A stretch of DNA of 64,000 nt. Source: Enterococcus mediterraneensis (lineage in GTDB: Bacteria; Bacillota; Bacilli; Lactobacillales; Enterococcaceae). The stretch's first letter is position 1. The number at the start of each line of letters is the position of its first letter. The stretch lies in NCBI RefSeq assembly GCF_900604485.1, contig NZ_UWOP01000001.1, positions 1,287,501 through 1,351,500 on the forward strand, read 5' to 3'. This document shows positions 42,960 through 53,085 of this stretch, one piece after another. Made by a program: the position numbers and the translations under genes. Below the pieces are notes generated by a model, which saw only the letters and a list, made by a program, of their open reading frames with translations, was not told where the DNA came from and searched no databases.

Positions 42960-45834
42960 TACCCATATTTTAGAGCAGGCACTCCATAAAGCTTTTATTG
43001 ATCAAAAAATAGATAGTGGTACATTGAATCCACGCTTTATCGTCAATCGGCCAGAAAAGAAGGAATTCTTCTTAAATACTTTACAAGAAGAATTCGCTAG
43101 TTGCTTAGACTTTATTTTATCTGTAGCTTTTATTACTCAAAGCGGATTGAATGCTATCAAGGTACAACTTGCAGATTTAGCAGAACGCGGTATAACTGGA
43201 AGGATTCTCACTTCGACGTATTTGAGCTTCAACCACCCAGATGTTTTTGAGTCATTATTAAATATCCCTAATCTAGAAGTTCGTATTTCTAAAAAAGAAG
43301 GATTCCATGCAAAAGGATATTTGTTTAAACAAAAAGAGTATGAATCATTCATTATTGGAAGCTCTAATTTAACGATGCAGGCGTTGAAACTGAATTATGA
43401 ATGGAACGTAAAATTGACCTCCTTCGATCAAGGGGAGATGCTAGCAAGTATTCGTCAGCATCTGGAGAAAGAATGGGCAGAGGCCCAGCCACTTACACGA
43501 GCTTGGTTGACTAAATTCAAGGAACAGTATCAAGAAACTGAAGTAACAAAACTCTTAACTGTGACCACAACAGAAGTTGATGCAGGTTATATCGTACCGA
43601 ATAAAATGCAAAAAGCTGCCTTGGAGAGTTTAAAGTATCTGCGGCAAGAAGAACAAACAAAAGGCCTGGTTATTTCAGCAACAGGTACGGGTAAAACCTA
43701 CTTAGCTGCTTTTGATGTAGCACAAGTAAAGCCAAAAAGAATGCTTTTTATTGTACATCGGGAACAAATCCTAAAAAAAGCGATGGAGACCTTCAAGAAA
43801 GTTTTAGGTGGGTCTGAATCTGATTACGGTATTTTGTCAGGAAATAGTAAAGATCTAAAGGCGAAATATTTATTTGCCACAATCCAAACGATTTCTAAAG
43901 ATTCCTATCAGAACGCTTTAGGAGCAAAGGCTTTTGACTACATTTTGATAGATGAAGTCCACAAAGCAGGGGCACAATCATATATTAAAACCATTGATTT
44001 TTTTAAGCCAGAATTTCTGTTGGGAATGACGGCAACTCCAGAACGGACGGATGGTTTTAATATTTATGAATTATTTGATTACAATATTGCCTATGAGATT
44101 CGGCTACAAGAAGCTCTAGACGAAGACTTGCTTTGTCCCTTCCATTATTTTGGGGTGACAGATTATGAACGAGACGGACAAGTGATTGAAGAAACAACGG
44201 ATCTGCAATTTCTATTGGAAGAAGAACGAGTGGATTTCCTGATTGAAAAGATTCGTTATTATGGCTGTTCTCATAATACACCAAGAGGGCTCGTTTTTTG
44301 CAGTCGTAAAGAAGAAGCCCAACACTTAGCAGAATTGTTCAATCAGCGGGGGATCCCAAGTAGCTATTTATCAGGAGATCACTCGACTATTATTCGAGAG
44401 CAAGAAATTCAAAAACTGGAAAGTAATATCATTCAATATATTTTTACAGTAGATATTTTTAACGAAGGAATCGATATCCCTAAAATCAATCAAGTGATCA
44501 TGTTGAGAAATACAGAATCAAGTATTATTTTTATCCAGCAACTAGGTCGTGGATTGCGGAAAGACAAATCCAAAGATTTTGTGACTGTCATTGATTTTAT
44601 CGGAAATTATCGAAATAATTATATGATTCCTATGGCCCTTTCTGGAGATAATTCACGTAATAAAAATAATTTGCGTCGTGATACATTCGATACTAATTAT
44701 ATATCAGGACTTTCTGCAATCAATTTTGAAAAAGTCGCAAAAGAACGCATCTTCAAGTCTATCGATGCAGCTACATTGAATTCGTTAAAAGAGATACGAG
44801 AAAGTTTTTTTGCTTTGAAGCAGCGCTTGAATCACACGCCATATTTAATGGATTTTCAAATGATGGGCGGAATTGATCCTCTTTTACTTGCTAACAAAGA
44901 GAAAACCTATTATAACTTGTTACTAAAATTTAAAGAAAATGAAGGTGTGATAACAGAACAGCAGAACTTAGCACTTTTATTTGTCACGAGAGAGTTATTA
45001 AATGGTGTTCGTCCCCATGAGCTCTTTCTTTTGCGGTATTTTTTAATGGATGAAAACCGTACTACCCTTACGGTGGAAAAAGCGATCGCTGTATTAAAAA
45101 GATGTGGTATTTCTGCAACAAAACAGCAGGTTTTATCAAGTTTCCATGTATTAGATCTGTCCTTTTTCGAAGCAAGTCTAAGGCGCAAATATCAAGAGAT
45201 CCAGTTAGCTAAATTTATAGATGATCAACTCGTAATAACACCATTCTTTGAGGAAGCCCGTAAGAATGAGTATTGGGAATTTTTACTGCTAGATTTAACA
45301 GGTACTGGGGTAGAGAAATCTCGTGAGTATGATTTAAGTCAACCGCTCACTCTTTACAAGAAGTACCGGCGGAAAGATGTTTTAAGGGTACTAGATATGA
45401 CGTTTAACCAAAATGAGCAAGGAATCGGTGGATATACATTCAGTAACCACCATATGGCTATCTTTGTGACTCTTGATAAAGGGAAGAATTTTCAGGCGTC
45501 ACAAATTGCTTATGAAGATGAATTTATTGATGAGCAAACATTTAAATGGTTTACTAAATCAAATCGTACAATGGATTCTAAGGAAGTCCAACTCTTACTT
45601 CACCCGGAAGACTGGCAGATTCACTTATTTATTAAACGAAAATATAATCAGCAAGATAATGAGACAGATTTTTATTATTTAGGTGAAATCTATCCTATAG
45701 CTGAGACCATTCGTCAAACGCAGAAACCTATGAATGAGCAAAAAATGGCCAACATTGTAGAATTAGAATTTCGTTTAAAAGATGCTGTAGAACCAAATAT
45801 CTATAAATTTTTAACGAGTAGTTTAGAAGAGTGA
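42952..45834 (+). CDS. PLD-domain DEAD/DEAH helicase with DUF3427
   Basis: A 960-residue multidomain protein. The N-terminal phospholipase-D-like domain (about 20-185) has one HxK motif (H119-A-K121) followed by IIGSSNLT, as in PLD nucleases with a single half-site per chain. The superfamily-2 helicase follows: Walker A ATGTGKT (243-249), DEVH box (334-337), TATPERTDG motif III, and C-terminal motif VI QQLGRGLRKDK. The last about 300 residues correspond to DUF3427. ATG 42952 overlaps the Nudix gene. The sum suggests DNA translocation or unwinding coupled to strand cleavage, as in several defence and repair helicases. A terminator follows. AT-rich codon use suggests acquisition by transfer. 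Homologues exist widely; a precise function is not established. Confidence 0.9.
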   Translation: MIDTHILEQALHKAFIDQKIDSGTLNPRFIVNRPEKKEFFLNTLQEEFASCLDFILSVAFITQSGLNAIKVQLADLAERGITGRILTSTYLSFNHPDVFESLLNIPNLEVRISKKEGFHAKGYLFKQKEYESFIIGSSNLTMQALKLNYEWNVKLTSFDQGEMLASIRQHLEKEWAEAQPLTRAWLTKFKEQYQETEVTKLLTVTTTEVDAGYIVPNKMQKAALESLKYLRQEEQTKGLVISATGTGKTYLAAFDVAQVKPKRMLFIVHREQILKKAMETFKKVLGGSESDYGILSGNSKDLKAKYLFATIQTISKDSYQNALGAKAFDYILIDEVHKAGAQSYIKTIDFFKPEFLLGMTATPERTDGFNIYELFDYNIAYEIRLQEALDEDLLCPFHYFGVTDYERDGQVIEETTDLQFLLEEERVDFLIEKIRYYGCSHNTPRGLVFCSRKEEAQHLAELFNQRGIPSSYLSGDHSTIIREQEIQKLESNIIQYIFTVDIFNEGIDIPKINQVIMLRNTESSIIFIQQLGRGLRKDKSKDFVTVIDFIGNYRNNYMIPMALSGDNSRNKNNLRRDTFDTNYISGLSAINFEKVAKERIFKSIDAATLNSLKEIRESFFALKQRLNHTPYLMDFQMMGGIDPLLLANKEKTYYNLLLKFKENEGVITEQQNLALLFVTRELLNGVRPHELFLLRYFLMDENRTTLTVEKAIAVLKRCGISATKQQVLSSFHVLDLSFFEASLRRKYQEIQLAKFIDDQLVITPFFEEARKNEYWEFLLLDLTGTGVEKSREYDLSQPLTLYKKYRRKDVLRVLDMTFNQNEQGIGGYTFSNHHMAIFVTLDKGKNFQASQIAYEDEFIDEQTFKWFTKSNRTMDSKEVQLLLHPEDWQIHLFIKRKYNQQDNETDFYYLGEIYPIAETIRQTQKPMNEQKMANIVELEFRLKDAVEPNIYKFLTSSLEE

Positions 45835-45850
45835 TCCATAATTTTTAAGT

Positions 45851-45892
45851 AATAGAGGATAAAATCAAAGCTGATTTTACCCTCTATTTTTT
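45851..45892 (+). terminator. Terminator of the Nudix-helicase operon
   Basis: Arms AATAGAGGATAAAATCA (45851-45867) and TGATTTTACCCTCTATT (45872-45888, one mismatch) followed by TTTTT. Confidence 0.9.
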
Positions 45893-46341
45893 TATAGTTT
45901 GACGCACTCTTTTTTTAAAGTAAATTTTACCAAAAAAGATGGAAAATGATTCTTCTTTTGTTAGATTCATTCAAATGCTTTCATTAAACTTAGTACAAAT
46001 AGAAATTCAATAAGTTTTGTGATTAGCAAATAGTAACAAAAAGGTTTGGATAGAACATCTCAACGCGATAAAGAAAATCACTAAGCTAATTTTTTGTAAC
46101 CGCGTTCAAATGATGCCGATGAATATATCTGTAATATGTTCGCTTGAATCGATTACTTTACAAACCAAACTATTTTACGCAAGTTCTTCTCCGATCCTAG
46201 GTAATGGAGCAGATATGAACAGTTGATTTCTATTTAACGTAAGAGAAAAATTGGGGAAGTGTTTCGAAGAAGTATCACTGTATCAAAAAAATGAATATTA
46301 ATGATTGGATGTATATTGGATGTCAGAAGGTGAGGTTAGTT
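45893..46341. other. Gene-free spacer upstream of the second MFS gene
   Basis: About 450 AT-rich bases. I see no reading frame, structured RNA or repeat of note. An upstream in-frame extension (46291) of the MFS gene lacks an SD. Confidence 0.4.
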
Positions 46342-47787
46342 ATGGAAACTATAGGAAATGAAGCGGAGAAATCAGTAGGCATAGCGGTACCTATAGAAGG
46401 AACACAAGAATTTGAAAAAATGAATCAGATGGCAAAAAAAGCGATTCCGATTGTCTTAACGATTTTTACGTTGGGAATTTTAGAACAACAAGCTTTTGGA
46501 ATGATTTTTGTTAATATTGGTCAGCAATTAGGAACACCTGAGTTGGCTTCTCTGATCACTTCGATTCCAGGAATCGTTTTAGGGATCGTCTGTGTTATTT
46601 ACGGTTCTTTGGGAGATTTTGTTTCACTGAAAAAAATGACTGTTTTAGGAACGATTATTTTTTCGATAGGTTCAATTATTGGGTTTTTACTGGGAACATT
46701 AAGTATTTGGGCGGTTATATTGGCTCGGGTCCTGCAATCAGCAGGCGGACAAGCCGCCGGTTCAGTATTTTTGGTTCTTGTTTCGAAATATATCAATGAA
46801 AAAAATCGTGTGATTTATTATGGGGTATTCGTAGCTGTTTTTCGATTTTCTGCGGCTTTGGGTGTAATGGCGGCAGGTTATATAACAAAAATCGATTGGC
46901 GATGGTTATTTGTTCTTCCAATTTTTTCAATCCTATTTCTACCATTTTTAGCAAAAAATCTACCAGATGATCATGCTCTCGGGGCAAATATCGATAAGGT
47001 TGGATTTGCTCTGATTGGGGCATTTTCAGGATCTGTCACGATGTTTTTTACCGATATGAATCTGTTTTGGGCACTGGCATCGATCATATCTTTACTAGTA
47101 TTTATGGTTTATATCCATAAGGCGAAAGCACCATTTATTACGCCGCGATTTTTTAGAAATCCTGCTTTTATCGCCACAATGTCGATTATTTTTATTGGCT
47201 ACTTTTTCAGCTATACATTGAATGCGGGGATCAATGCGATTGGCTTGAATGTTTATGGTATTGATTCCTCGGAAGTATCCGGATATCTCGTATGGTCGAT
47301 TCTTTTGGCTGCGGTTCTTGGATTTGTCTGTGGTCCAGTTGTTAAGAAAATCGGGCGAACCGCAGTGGTGATCATGGCACTTTTCTTTATGGGAACGGGT
47401 TTAATAGCTATCGCTTTTGCCATTCCTCATGGAAAAATCATAACATTGGCTATCATGCCTTGTATCTATTACTTTGGCACCTCTTTTTTCTATTCACCGA
47501 TCGTTGATTTAGCTACTTTAACAGTATCGATTGAAGAATCCGGTCGTGTGATGGGCGTCAATGATTTAGTCCAAGCGATTACAGGCTCGATTGGAGTCGC
47601 GGTTTTTGGACAGATGATGGCATCAGGTACTATGTCTGGCGGAAGCATTATGCAAGTGGCTAGTGGTGTTCAATCTACTTATGCAAATGTCTTTCTATTG
47701 GGAGGAGGGATCGTCTTATCTGCACTGATCCTTTTCCTTTTAACTAGAAAAAAGATTTATAGCTGTTTAAGGTCCTCAAAGGCATAG
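46342..47787 (+). CDS. MFS transporter, DHA2-type (14 helices)
   Basis: A 481-residue major facilitator with about 14 hydrophobic segments, as in drug:H+ antiporter family 2 (TetK/QacA relatives). Features: motif A-like YGSLGDFVSLKKMTVLG (about 92-108), RVLQSAGGQAAGSVFLVLVSKY (about 132-153, split over motif C) and an ESGRVMGVNDLVQAITGSIGVA stretch near the C-terminus. ATG 46342 follows SD GAAGGTGAGG. The nucleoside hydrolase gene starts 40 bases after its stop and is probably co-transcribed, which raises nucleoside or analogue transport as an alternative to drug efflux. Substrate unknown. Confidence 0.87.
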   Translation: METIGNEAEKSVGIAVPIEGTQEFEKMNQMAKKAIPIVLTIFTLGILEQQAFGMIFVNIGQQLGTPELASLITSIPGIVLGIVCVIYGSLGDFVSLKKMTVLGTIIFSIGSIIGFLLGTLSIWAVILARVLQSAGGQAAGSVFLVLVSKYINEKNRVIYYGVFVAVFRFSAALGVMAAGYITKIDWRWLFVLPIFSILFLPFLAKNLPDDHALGANIDKVGFALIGAFSGSVTMFFTDMNLFWALASIISLLVFMVYIHKAKAPFITPRFFRNPAFIATMSIIFIGYFFSYTLNAGINAIGLNVYGIDSSEVSGYLVWSILLAAVLGFVCGPVVKKIGRTAVVIMALFFMGTGLIAIAFAIPHGKIITLAIMPCIYYFGTSFFYSPIVDLATLTVSIEESGRVMGVNDLVQAITGSIGVAVFGQMMASGTMSGGSIMQVASGVQSTYANVFLLGGGIVLSALILFLLTRKKIYSCLRSSKA

Positions 47788-47827
47788 GTTGTTTTATTTA
47801 TTTTAGACTGCGAGAAAGGAATATGAT

Positions 47828-48787
47828 ATGGACAAGAAAAAAGTTATTTTAGATTGTGATCCGGGACATGATGATGCATTGGCGCTTTTATTAGCGTTAA
47901 CTTCGGAAAATATTGAGTTATTGGCCGTTACTACTTCTGCCGGCAATCAAACACCTGATAAAACATTTCAAAATGCGCGGAAACTTTTAGCGCTGGCAGG
48001 CAAAGAGGATATCCCAGTAGCTCAAGGGGCCTCGAAACCATTGCGGCGTTCATTGATCATCGCAGAGAATGTGCATGGAGAAACAGGAATAGATGGAGCT
48101 GATCTTCCGGATCCTACAAGCATTCCTTTGACTATTTCAGCTAATGACTTGATTGCAAAGCTCTTGCTGGAACATGAAAAAGTCACTTTGGTCGCTACCG
48201 GGCCATTGACAAACATTGCGATATTTTTATTATCTCATCCAGAATTAAAAGAAAAAATCGAACAAATTTCCTACATGGGCGGCGCATGTTTTGGCGGAAA
48301 TATGACTCCTCAAGCAGAATTTAATTTTTATGTCGATCCGGAAGCTGCGGATATTGTCTTGAAATCAGGTGTACCTGCAGCGATGTTCGGTTTGGATGTC
48401 ACATTAAAAGCCCAATTGTTCAAAGAAGATATCCGGCAGATTCGTTCTTTAGGCAATCCTGTAGCTGAAACTGTCGCGGACTTGCTTGATTTCTATGATT
48501 TGACGACGACACGTCCGTTTTTAGCATCGGAAGATCATATTGAAGGTGTCCATATGCATGATCCTTGTGCTATGGCATATGTTATTGATCCTTCAATATT
48601 CAAAATGGTGCCGATGTTTGTAACAGTAGATACGAATGACGGTTTATCATTAGGAAGTACAATCTGTGATTATGACGATTTATATAAACAGCCGAAAAAT
48701 GCGAAGGTAGGTTTTGACATTGATTTGCCTAAGTTTAAAGAATTATTACTGAAATCACTTGAGAGTTTTTCAAAGCAAAGAATTTAA
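47828..48787 (+). CDS. Inosine/uridine-preferring nucleoside hydrolase
   Basis: A 319-residue Ca-dependent N-ribohydrolase that releases the base and ribose from nucleosides. The N-terminal calcium-binding motif DCDPGHDDALAL (about 9-20) is intact, as are ENVHGETGIDG (about 78-88), GPLTNIA (about 127-133) and the HMHDPCAMAYV segment (about 241-251) with the C-terminal metal ligand Asp. It resembles RihA/RihB. ATG 47828 follows SD GAAAGGA. It shares transcription with the upstream MFS gene. Ribose salvage may link it to the sugar ABC module downstream, but that is only a suggestion. Confidence 0.93.
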   Translation: MDKKKVILDCDPGHDDALALLLALTSENIELLAVTTSAGNQTPDKTFQNARKLLALAGKEDIPVAQGASKPLRRSLIIAENVHGETGIDGADLPDPTSIPLTISANDLIAKLLLEHEKVTLVATGPLTNIAIFLLSHPELKEKIEQISYMGGACFGGNMTPQAEFNFYVDPEAADIVLKSGVPAAMFGLDVTLKAQLFKEDIRQIRSLGNPVAETVADLLDFYDLTTTRPFLASEDHIEGVHMHDPCAMAYVIDPSIFKMVPMFVTVDTNDGLSLGSTICDYDDLYKQPKNAKVGFDIDLPKFKELLLKSLESFSKQRI

Positions 48788-48830
48788 AACAGTGTTAGTG
48801 TATACTATCTAGCCAACATCGATAATAGGA

Positions 48831-48881
48831 AATCAATCCCCAAGAGTTAGTTTTCAATCTAACTTTTGGGGATTGATTTTT
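48831..48881. terminator. Strong terminator after the nucleoside hydrolase
   Basis: Twenty-base arms AATCAATCCCCAAGAGTTAG (48831-48850) and CTAACTTTTGGGGATTGATT (48859-48878, one mismatch), then TTT, between convergent genes. Confidence 0.92.
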
Positions 48882-48953
48882 ATGTAGCTTGAATCGATTC
48901 ACTAAGATCTATAGCGATTTTTCTTTTTTAAGATATGATTTCGAACTATTGTA

Positions 48954-50501
48954 CTACTGTTTGCGGTAATCACTAGGAGATATCCCTTCTTTTCGTTTAA
49001 AGAGATAACTAAAATAATTAGGGTCATTATAGCCGACTTCACTGGCGATCACTGCTAATTTCCAGTCTGTTGTCCGCAATAATTTTTTGGATTCGCTGAT
49101 CCTTCTATTAGTAAGATATTCAATGAATGTTTGTCCCAAAGCTTGTGAAAAAATCGTACTGAAATGGGAACTGCTTAAATTTATATAGTCAGCGACGTTA
49201 TTCAGAGAGATCTCTGGATTGGAAAAATTATTGTCGATATAAATTATCGACTGTTGGATGATCTGTTTATATTTAGACATTTCCGGATGTATCTGCGGCT
49301 CCTTCAAGATATAAAGGATCGTTGTCAGATAATTTTTATACTTTTCGACATCTGCGGCGATATCAGCTAAAAGATCAGTTTCTTCTGTAAGTGCTGAGGG
49401 AGGAAAGTCTTGTTTTATTTGTTTGACGATAGCATTGAGTTCATTTAAAACAAAGTAACGAAAAGCCGGCTGCTGTTCTTTTTTCAAGCGCTGATTATTT
49501 GTTAGTCCTTGTATCAACTCAGGTATTTCACTTACTGAAAGCTCAGCTATTCTTTCTTTAAGATTTATATCGAGGAAGCTATTATTTCTAATAGTATCCA
49601 GATATTTATAGCTAAGAACGTTAGGAGAAAAATCAATTCGCGAAAATTCTAAAAGATTTTTAGCAGTCCGGTAGCTTTCTTGGATTTCGCTGATTCGTTC
49701 GACTGGCTGACCAATCGTTATAAATATTTTTGAACCGTCTTTATTGACAACCGTTTTAGCTAAAAACTGTGCAACGTCCTCTGCTTTATCCATCAGTTGA
49801 TGGGGCTCTTTGTTTAAAACAAGGATCTTGATGAAACGAGAGGATACGGTGGAAAAAACGATCTCAGGATCATCATCAAATCTGGAACCTAGGCTTTCTC
49901 GAAAGATATAATAGTCTTCAAAATTTTTATTCATGTAATTTGCTGCCAGCAAAACAGCATATTTTTTTCCTACGATGGAACAGGATAGTTCTTGCGCATT
50001 TTTGATTGCTTCAGTTAGTGAAAGCTGATTTTTAAATAACAAATTTAAAAATAGATTCTTTTTGACTTCTTGCGACAATGTTTCTGCTTCTTTATCTTTT
50101 TGTCTGATTGTTCCGTTTTTCTCTTCTAAATTGGCTAATGTTTTTATGAGTGTTTTTTCCAGTTCTTCCGGTTTGATGGGTTTTAGTAAATAATCGTCCG
50201 CTTGAAGCTGAATTGCTGCTTTGGCGTAAGTAAATTCATCAAATCCACTGATAAAAATAATCCGAATGTGAGGCATGATTTTTTTGATTTCCTGTGATAA
50301 CTCAATACCGTCCATAAAGGGCATTCGGATATCAGTGAGAAGGATATCCGGTTTTGTTTCTAAAATCAGCGGTAATGCAGTTTCACCATCGCCAGCTTCA
50401 CCGACAAAAGAGATAGGGAGTGTTGTTTCTAAGTTTTTTATCTGCTTCTTTAAAGAAGCACGAATCAGATGCTCATCTTCGACTAAAAAAACATTATACA
50501 T
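48954..50501 (-). CDS. YesN-type response regulator with AraC DNA-binding domain
   Basis: A 515-residue regulator. The receiver domain (about 1-120) has acidic pocket VEDE (8-10), phosphoacceptor D57 in LLTDIRMPFMDG, and the conserved lysine in LLKPIKPEE (about 106). A long central region of about 280 residues lacks a known motif. The C-terminal AraC double helix-turn-helix (about 412-515) includes NNVADYINLSSSHFSTIFSQ and KLAVIASEVGYNDPNYFSYLF. ATG 50501 has SD AAGGAG and overlaps the kinase stop by eight bases. It should activate the divergent sugar ABC operon when phosphorylated by the neighbouring kinase, like clostridial YesN of the XylFII-LytS-YesN system. Confidence 0.93.
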   Translation of the reverse strand: MYNVFLVEDEHLIRASLKKQIKNLETTLPISFVGEAGDGETALPLILETKPDILLTDIRMPFMDGIELSQEIKKIMPHIRIIFISGFDEFTYAKAAIQLQADDYLLKPIKPEELEKTLIKTLANLEEKNGTIRQKDKEAETLSQEVKKNLFLNLLFKNQLSLTEAIKNAQELSCSIVGKKYAVLLAANYMNKNFEDYYIFRESLGSRFDDDPEIVFSTVSSRFIKILVLNKEPHQLMDKAEDVAQFLAKTVVNKDGSKIFITIGQPVERISEIQESYRTAKNLLEFSRIDFSPNVLSYKYLDTIRNNSFLDINLKERIAELSVSEIPELIQGLTNNQRLKKEQQPAFRYFVLNELNAIVKQIKQDFPPSALTEETDLLADIAADVEKYKNYLTTILYILKEPQIHPEMSKYKQIIQQSIIYIDNNFSNPEISLNNVADYINLSSSHFSTIFSQALGQTFIEYLTNRRISESKKLLRTTDWKLAVIASEVGYNDPNYFSYLFKRKEGISPSDYRKQ

Positions 50502-51942
50502 TATCGAAATCTCCTTCTTTATCATATATAGGGATGCGGATGTCGACTTCCGTTCCTTCCTCATAAGTACTTTTTACAGTGATTTTTGCTTCATTTCCGT
50601 AATAAAGCAGTAGACGTTTATTGACGTTGAACAAACCATAGCCGTCTCTAAATTCAGTATCTAGCCCATTTTCCAATTCGTTGTTTATTTCCGCTAATTT
50701 ATCAGGCAGTATACCTTTTCCATTATCAGTTATGGAGAAATGGATCAATCCGTTTTTATCAAGCTCTCCTGTGATCGCTACTTTCCCCGGTCTGCGAACC
50801 AGCTTTGTTCCGTGGTAAACAGCATTTTCGACAATTGGCTGCAAAATCATTTTTAAAATCGGATAAGTGTAAATTTCTTCAGAAACATCAATTGTATAAG
50901 ACAGCGTATCACCGTATCTGATTTTTAAAATAAATAAATAGTCGCGAATATGGCTGACTTCTTTTTCAATCGTGATCCAGTCTTTTCCTTTGCTTAAAGA
51001 AATGCGAAAGAAATCAGAAAGGGCATAGGTCATGGCTTGTACATTTTCCATATCACCAGCTTCTGCTAACGCTAAGATCGCGTCCAAACTGTTATAAATA
51101 AAATGAGGTGTAATCTGTGCCTGTAATGTACGAACTTCACTTTGAGCCAAATTATACTGTTTCAAGGCGTTTTCTTCTAAAAGTCTAGTTAAGTTGTCCG
51201 CCATTTTATTCATATTGTCACCAAGGACTTTTATTTCATTTTCCGGCAGCTGGACAACACGATAATTTAAATGACCTTGGGAAATTTCCGCTGCCATTTT
51301 GACCATTTTTTCTATTGGCAGTTGAATCTGATTGATCAAACGCTGACTTGTTTTTCGAGCAATATAAATGATTGCACAGATGATGCAGATCTCGATGATT
51401 GACAATAGGATCAACGACTGTTGGACTTTTTGACTTCTTTCCGCGGCTAGATTGATCTCTACCTCTACGAATTTTTGAATGATCTCATGGACCAGACCGA
51501 TAGAAGATTCAATGTGTGCCATCAGCATCTCGTTATGTTCAAAATCCTCATTATTGTTCAAGTTATCAATAATCTGGTCGATATAACTTTCCAGATTGTT
51601 CAGCGCCCGCAAAGCTACATCCAGTGTACTGTTTTCCTGAGGTGTTTGGGTGTTTTCCTTGATTTCATTGATTCTTTTTTTAATGGTCAGGATGATATTA
51701 TCTTCCGTGAATTCTTGTGGCGAGATTTGCCCATATGTCAATCCCCAGGCTTCTTCTAAAATTTTCTCGTCTACTTCTGTTGAAATGCTGTTTGCCCGAG
51801 AAATATTATTGATGCTGTTTTCATAAGTAAAAAGATGTCGTGTATACATCACTACACTGATTAAAAGCGGCGTGATCGCTAAGAGAATCATCAGATAATT
51901 TGTTCTATGAAGGAGACGTTTGATACTGTTTTTTTCTGTCAT
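50494..51942 (-). CDS. LytS/YesM-type sensor histidine kinase
   Basis: A 482-residue membrane kinase. TM1 (about 16-32), an extracytoplasmic helical domain of about 150 residues, TM2 (about 176-195), a HAMP-like linker, then the His_kinase (PF06580-type) domain with phosphorylated H280 in ITPHFIYNSLDA, and HATPase_c with N box ILQPIVENAVYHG and G box TDNGKGILP / GYGLFNVNKRL. Start ATG follows SD AAGGAGAA, twelve bases after the binding-protein gene. It most likely senses sugar through that lipoprotein and phosphorylates the downstream regulator. The order binding protein-kinase-regulator matches the three-component sugar sensors of clostridia. Confidence 0.93.
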   Translation of the reverse strand: MTEKNSIKRLLHRTNYLMILLAITPLLISVVMYTRHLFTYENSINNISRANSISTEVDEKILEEAWGLTYGQISPQEFTEDNIILTIKKRINEIKENTQTPQENSTLDVALRALNNLESYIDQIIDNLNNNEDFEHNEMLMAHIESSIGLVHEIIQKFVEVEINLAAERSQKVQQSLILLSIIEICIICAIIYIARKTSQRLINQIQLPIEKMVKMAAEISQGHLNYRVVQLPENEIKVLGDNMNKMADNLTRLLEENALKQYNLAQSEVRTLQAQITPHFIYNSLDAILALAEAGDMENVQAMTYALSDFFRISLSKGKDWITIEKEVSHIRDYLFILKIRYGDTLSYTIDVSEEIYTYPILKMILQPIVENAVYHGTKLVRRPGKVAITGELDKNGLIHFSITDNGKGILPDKLAEINNELENGLDTEFRDGYGLFNVNKRLLLYYGNEAKITVKSTYEEGTEVDIRIPIYDKEGDFDNV

Positions 51943-51954
51943 TTGTCGTTCTCC

Positions 51955-52929
51955 TTAATAATTTCGTGGAGGGATGCTATCAAGATTCCCCTGATCCGAG
52001 AAGACCGTTTCAGGAATATAGACATCCTCAGGAAGTTTATCGCCATTAAAGTAACGAGTCACCGCATTAGCAACATACCATCCCATAAATGGATTGCACT
52101 CTACAACACAATTGACCGTTCCGTTTTTCAACAAATCGATCATTTCTTTTTGTGCATCGATACTAACGATTACGAGATTTTTATCTAAACGAGTCTCGTC
52201 TTCTTTTAATGCTTCTAACGCACCTAACGTCATCTCGTCTGAATGGCTGTACAAAACATCGATATCATCAAGAATTCCGTCATTTATCGCTTTAGCCATG
52301 ACTTCTTTAGCTTTCAGTCTGATATAGTCTCCTCTTAACGTTTGGGTGATCGTGATATTCTTATTTCGACCAATCGTTTCTACAAAACCATTATGTCGTA
52401 AAGTAGTAGGAGAAGTATTTTCTGCTCCTTGTAGTTCTAAGACATTTACTTGCTGATCTTTATCCTCACTAAAATAATTTGCTACATATAATCCTGCCCG
52501 ATTTCCTTGCGCTTTGAAGCTGGAACCGATGTGAGTCAGATATAGTCCGCTTTTTTCAGTCTGAATATTTCTATCCACGATGATCACAGGAATACCGGCT
52601 TTTTTTGCTTCTTCTAACACTGTTTCCCAACCATCTTCTTGGATGGGAGAAATAACGATCATATCTACTTGGTAGGCAATAAAAGACAGTACGTCTTGAA
52701 TCTGACGTTTTTGATTGGAATAGCTGTTTTTATAAAGTACTTGAAATCCTTTCTTTTGCAACTCCTCACGAATAGAAGTCGTATGGGCTTTTCGCCAACT
52801 GCTTTCTATACCAGCTTGTGAAAAACCGATGACCGGCTCTGTTTGTACATGGTCCTGGGCTGGATTATAGCCACAACCGCTCAAAAATATAAATAGTCCT
52901 AGCAAAAGCAGAATAATTTTCTTTTTCAT
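51955..52929 (-). CDS. Sugar-binding sensor lipoprotein (XylFII/YtfQ-like)
   Basis: A 324-residue type I periplasmic-binding-fold lipoprotein. Signal peptide ends at lipobox LSGC (Cys19). The two-lobed sugar-binding fold is seen in IGFSQAGIESSWRKAHTTSI (lobe 1 start), DMIVISPIQEDGWETVL, IPVIIVDRNI (conserved DR before the hinge), LELQGAENTSPTTLRHNGF and VLYSHSDEMTLGALEALKE. It is not in the ABC operon; it heads the kinase-regulator operon, so it is most likely a dedicated ligand-presenting subunit for the kinase. The D-x-R and NTS features resemble hexofuranose/pentose-binding YtfQ-type proteins. A cre site lies just upstream. Confidence 0.88.
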   Translation of the reverse strand: MKKKIILLLLGLFIFLSGCGYNPAQDHVQTEPVIGFSQAGIESSWRKAHTTSIREELQKKGFQVLYKNSYSNQKRQIQDVLSFIAYQVDMIVISPIQEDGWETVLEEAKKAGIPVIIVDRNIQTEKSGLYLTHIGSSFKAQGNRAGLYVANYFSEDKDQQVNVLELQGAENTSPTTLRHNGFVETIGRNKNITITQTLRGDYIRLKAKEVMAKAINDGILDDIDVLYSHSDEMTLGALEALKEDETRLDKNLVIVSIDAQKEMIDLLKNGTVNCVVECNPFMGWYVANAVTRYFNGDKLPEDVYIPETVFSDQGNLDSIPPRNY

Positions 52930-52940
52930 AGTCCCCTCCG

Positions 52941-52954
52941 TTAAAGCGCTGTCA
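52941..52954. promoter_or_regulatory. cre site (CcpA) upstream of the sensor operon
   Basis: TTAAAGCGCTGTCA matches the pattern TGWAANCGNTNWCA at 13 of 14 positions. It lies 12 bases upstream of the start of the sensor lipoprotein gene, where bound CcpA would block transcription. Confidence 0.7.
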
Positions 52955-53085
52955 AAAGTATTTTACCATGAGTGTCAAATTGTGAAAAAAGCCAAAATTC
53001 GTAAAAAAACTAAGATTTTACCAAAAAAATCCAAGATTCTGCAGAAAAAACGTATAATTCTTTAGATAAGGCAAATAAAATTCAA

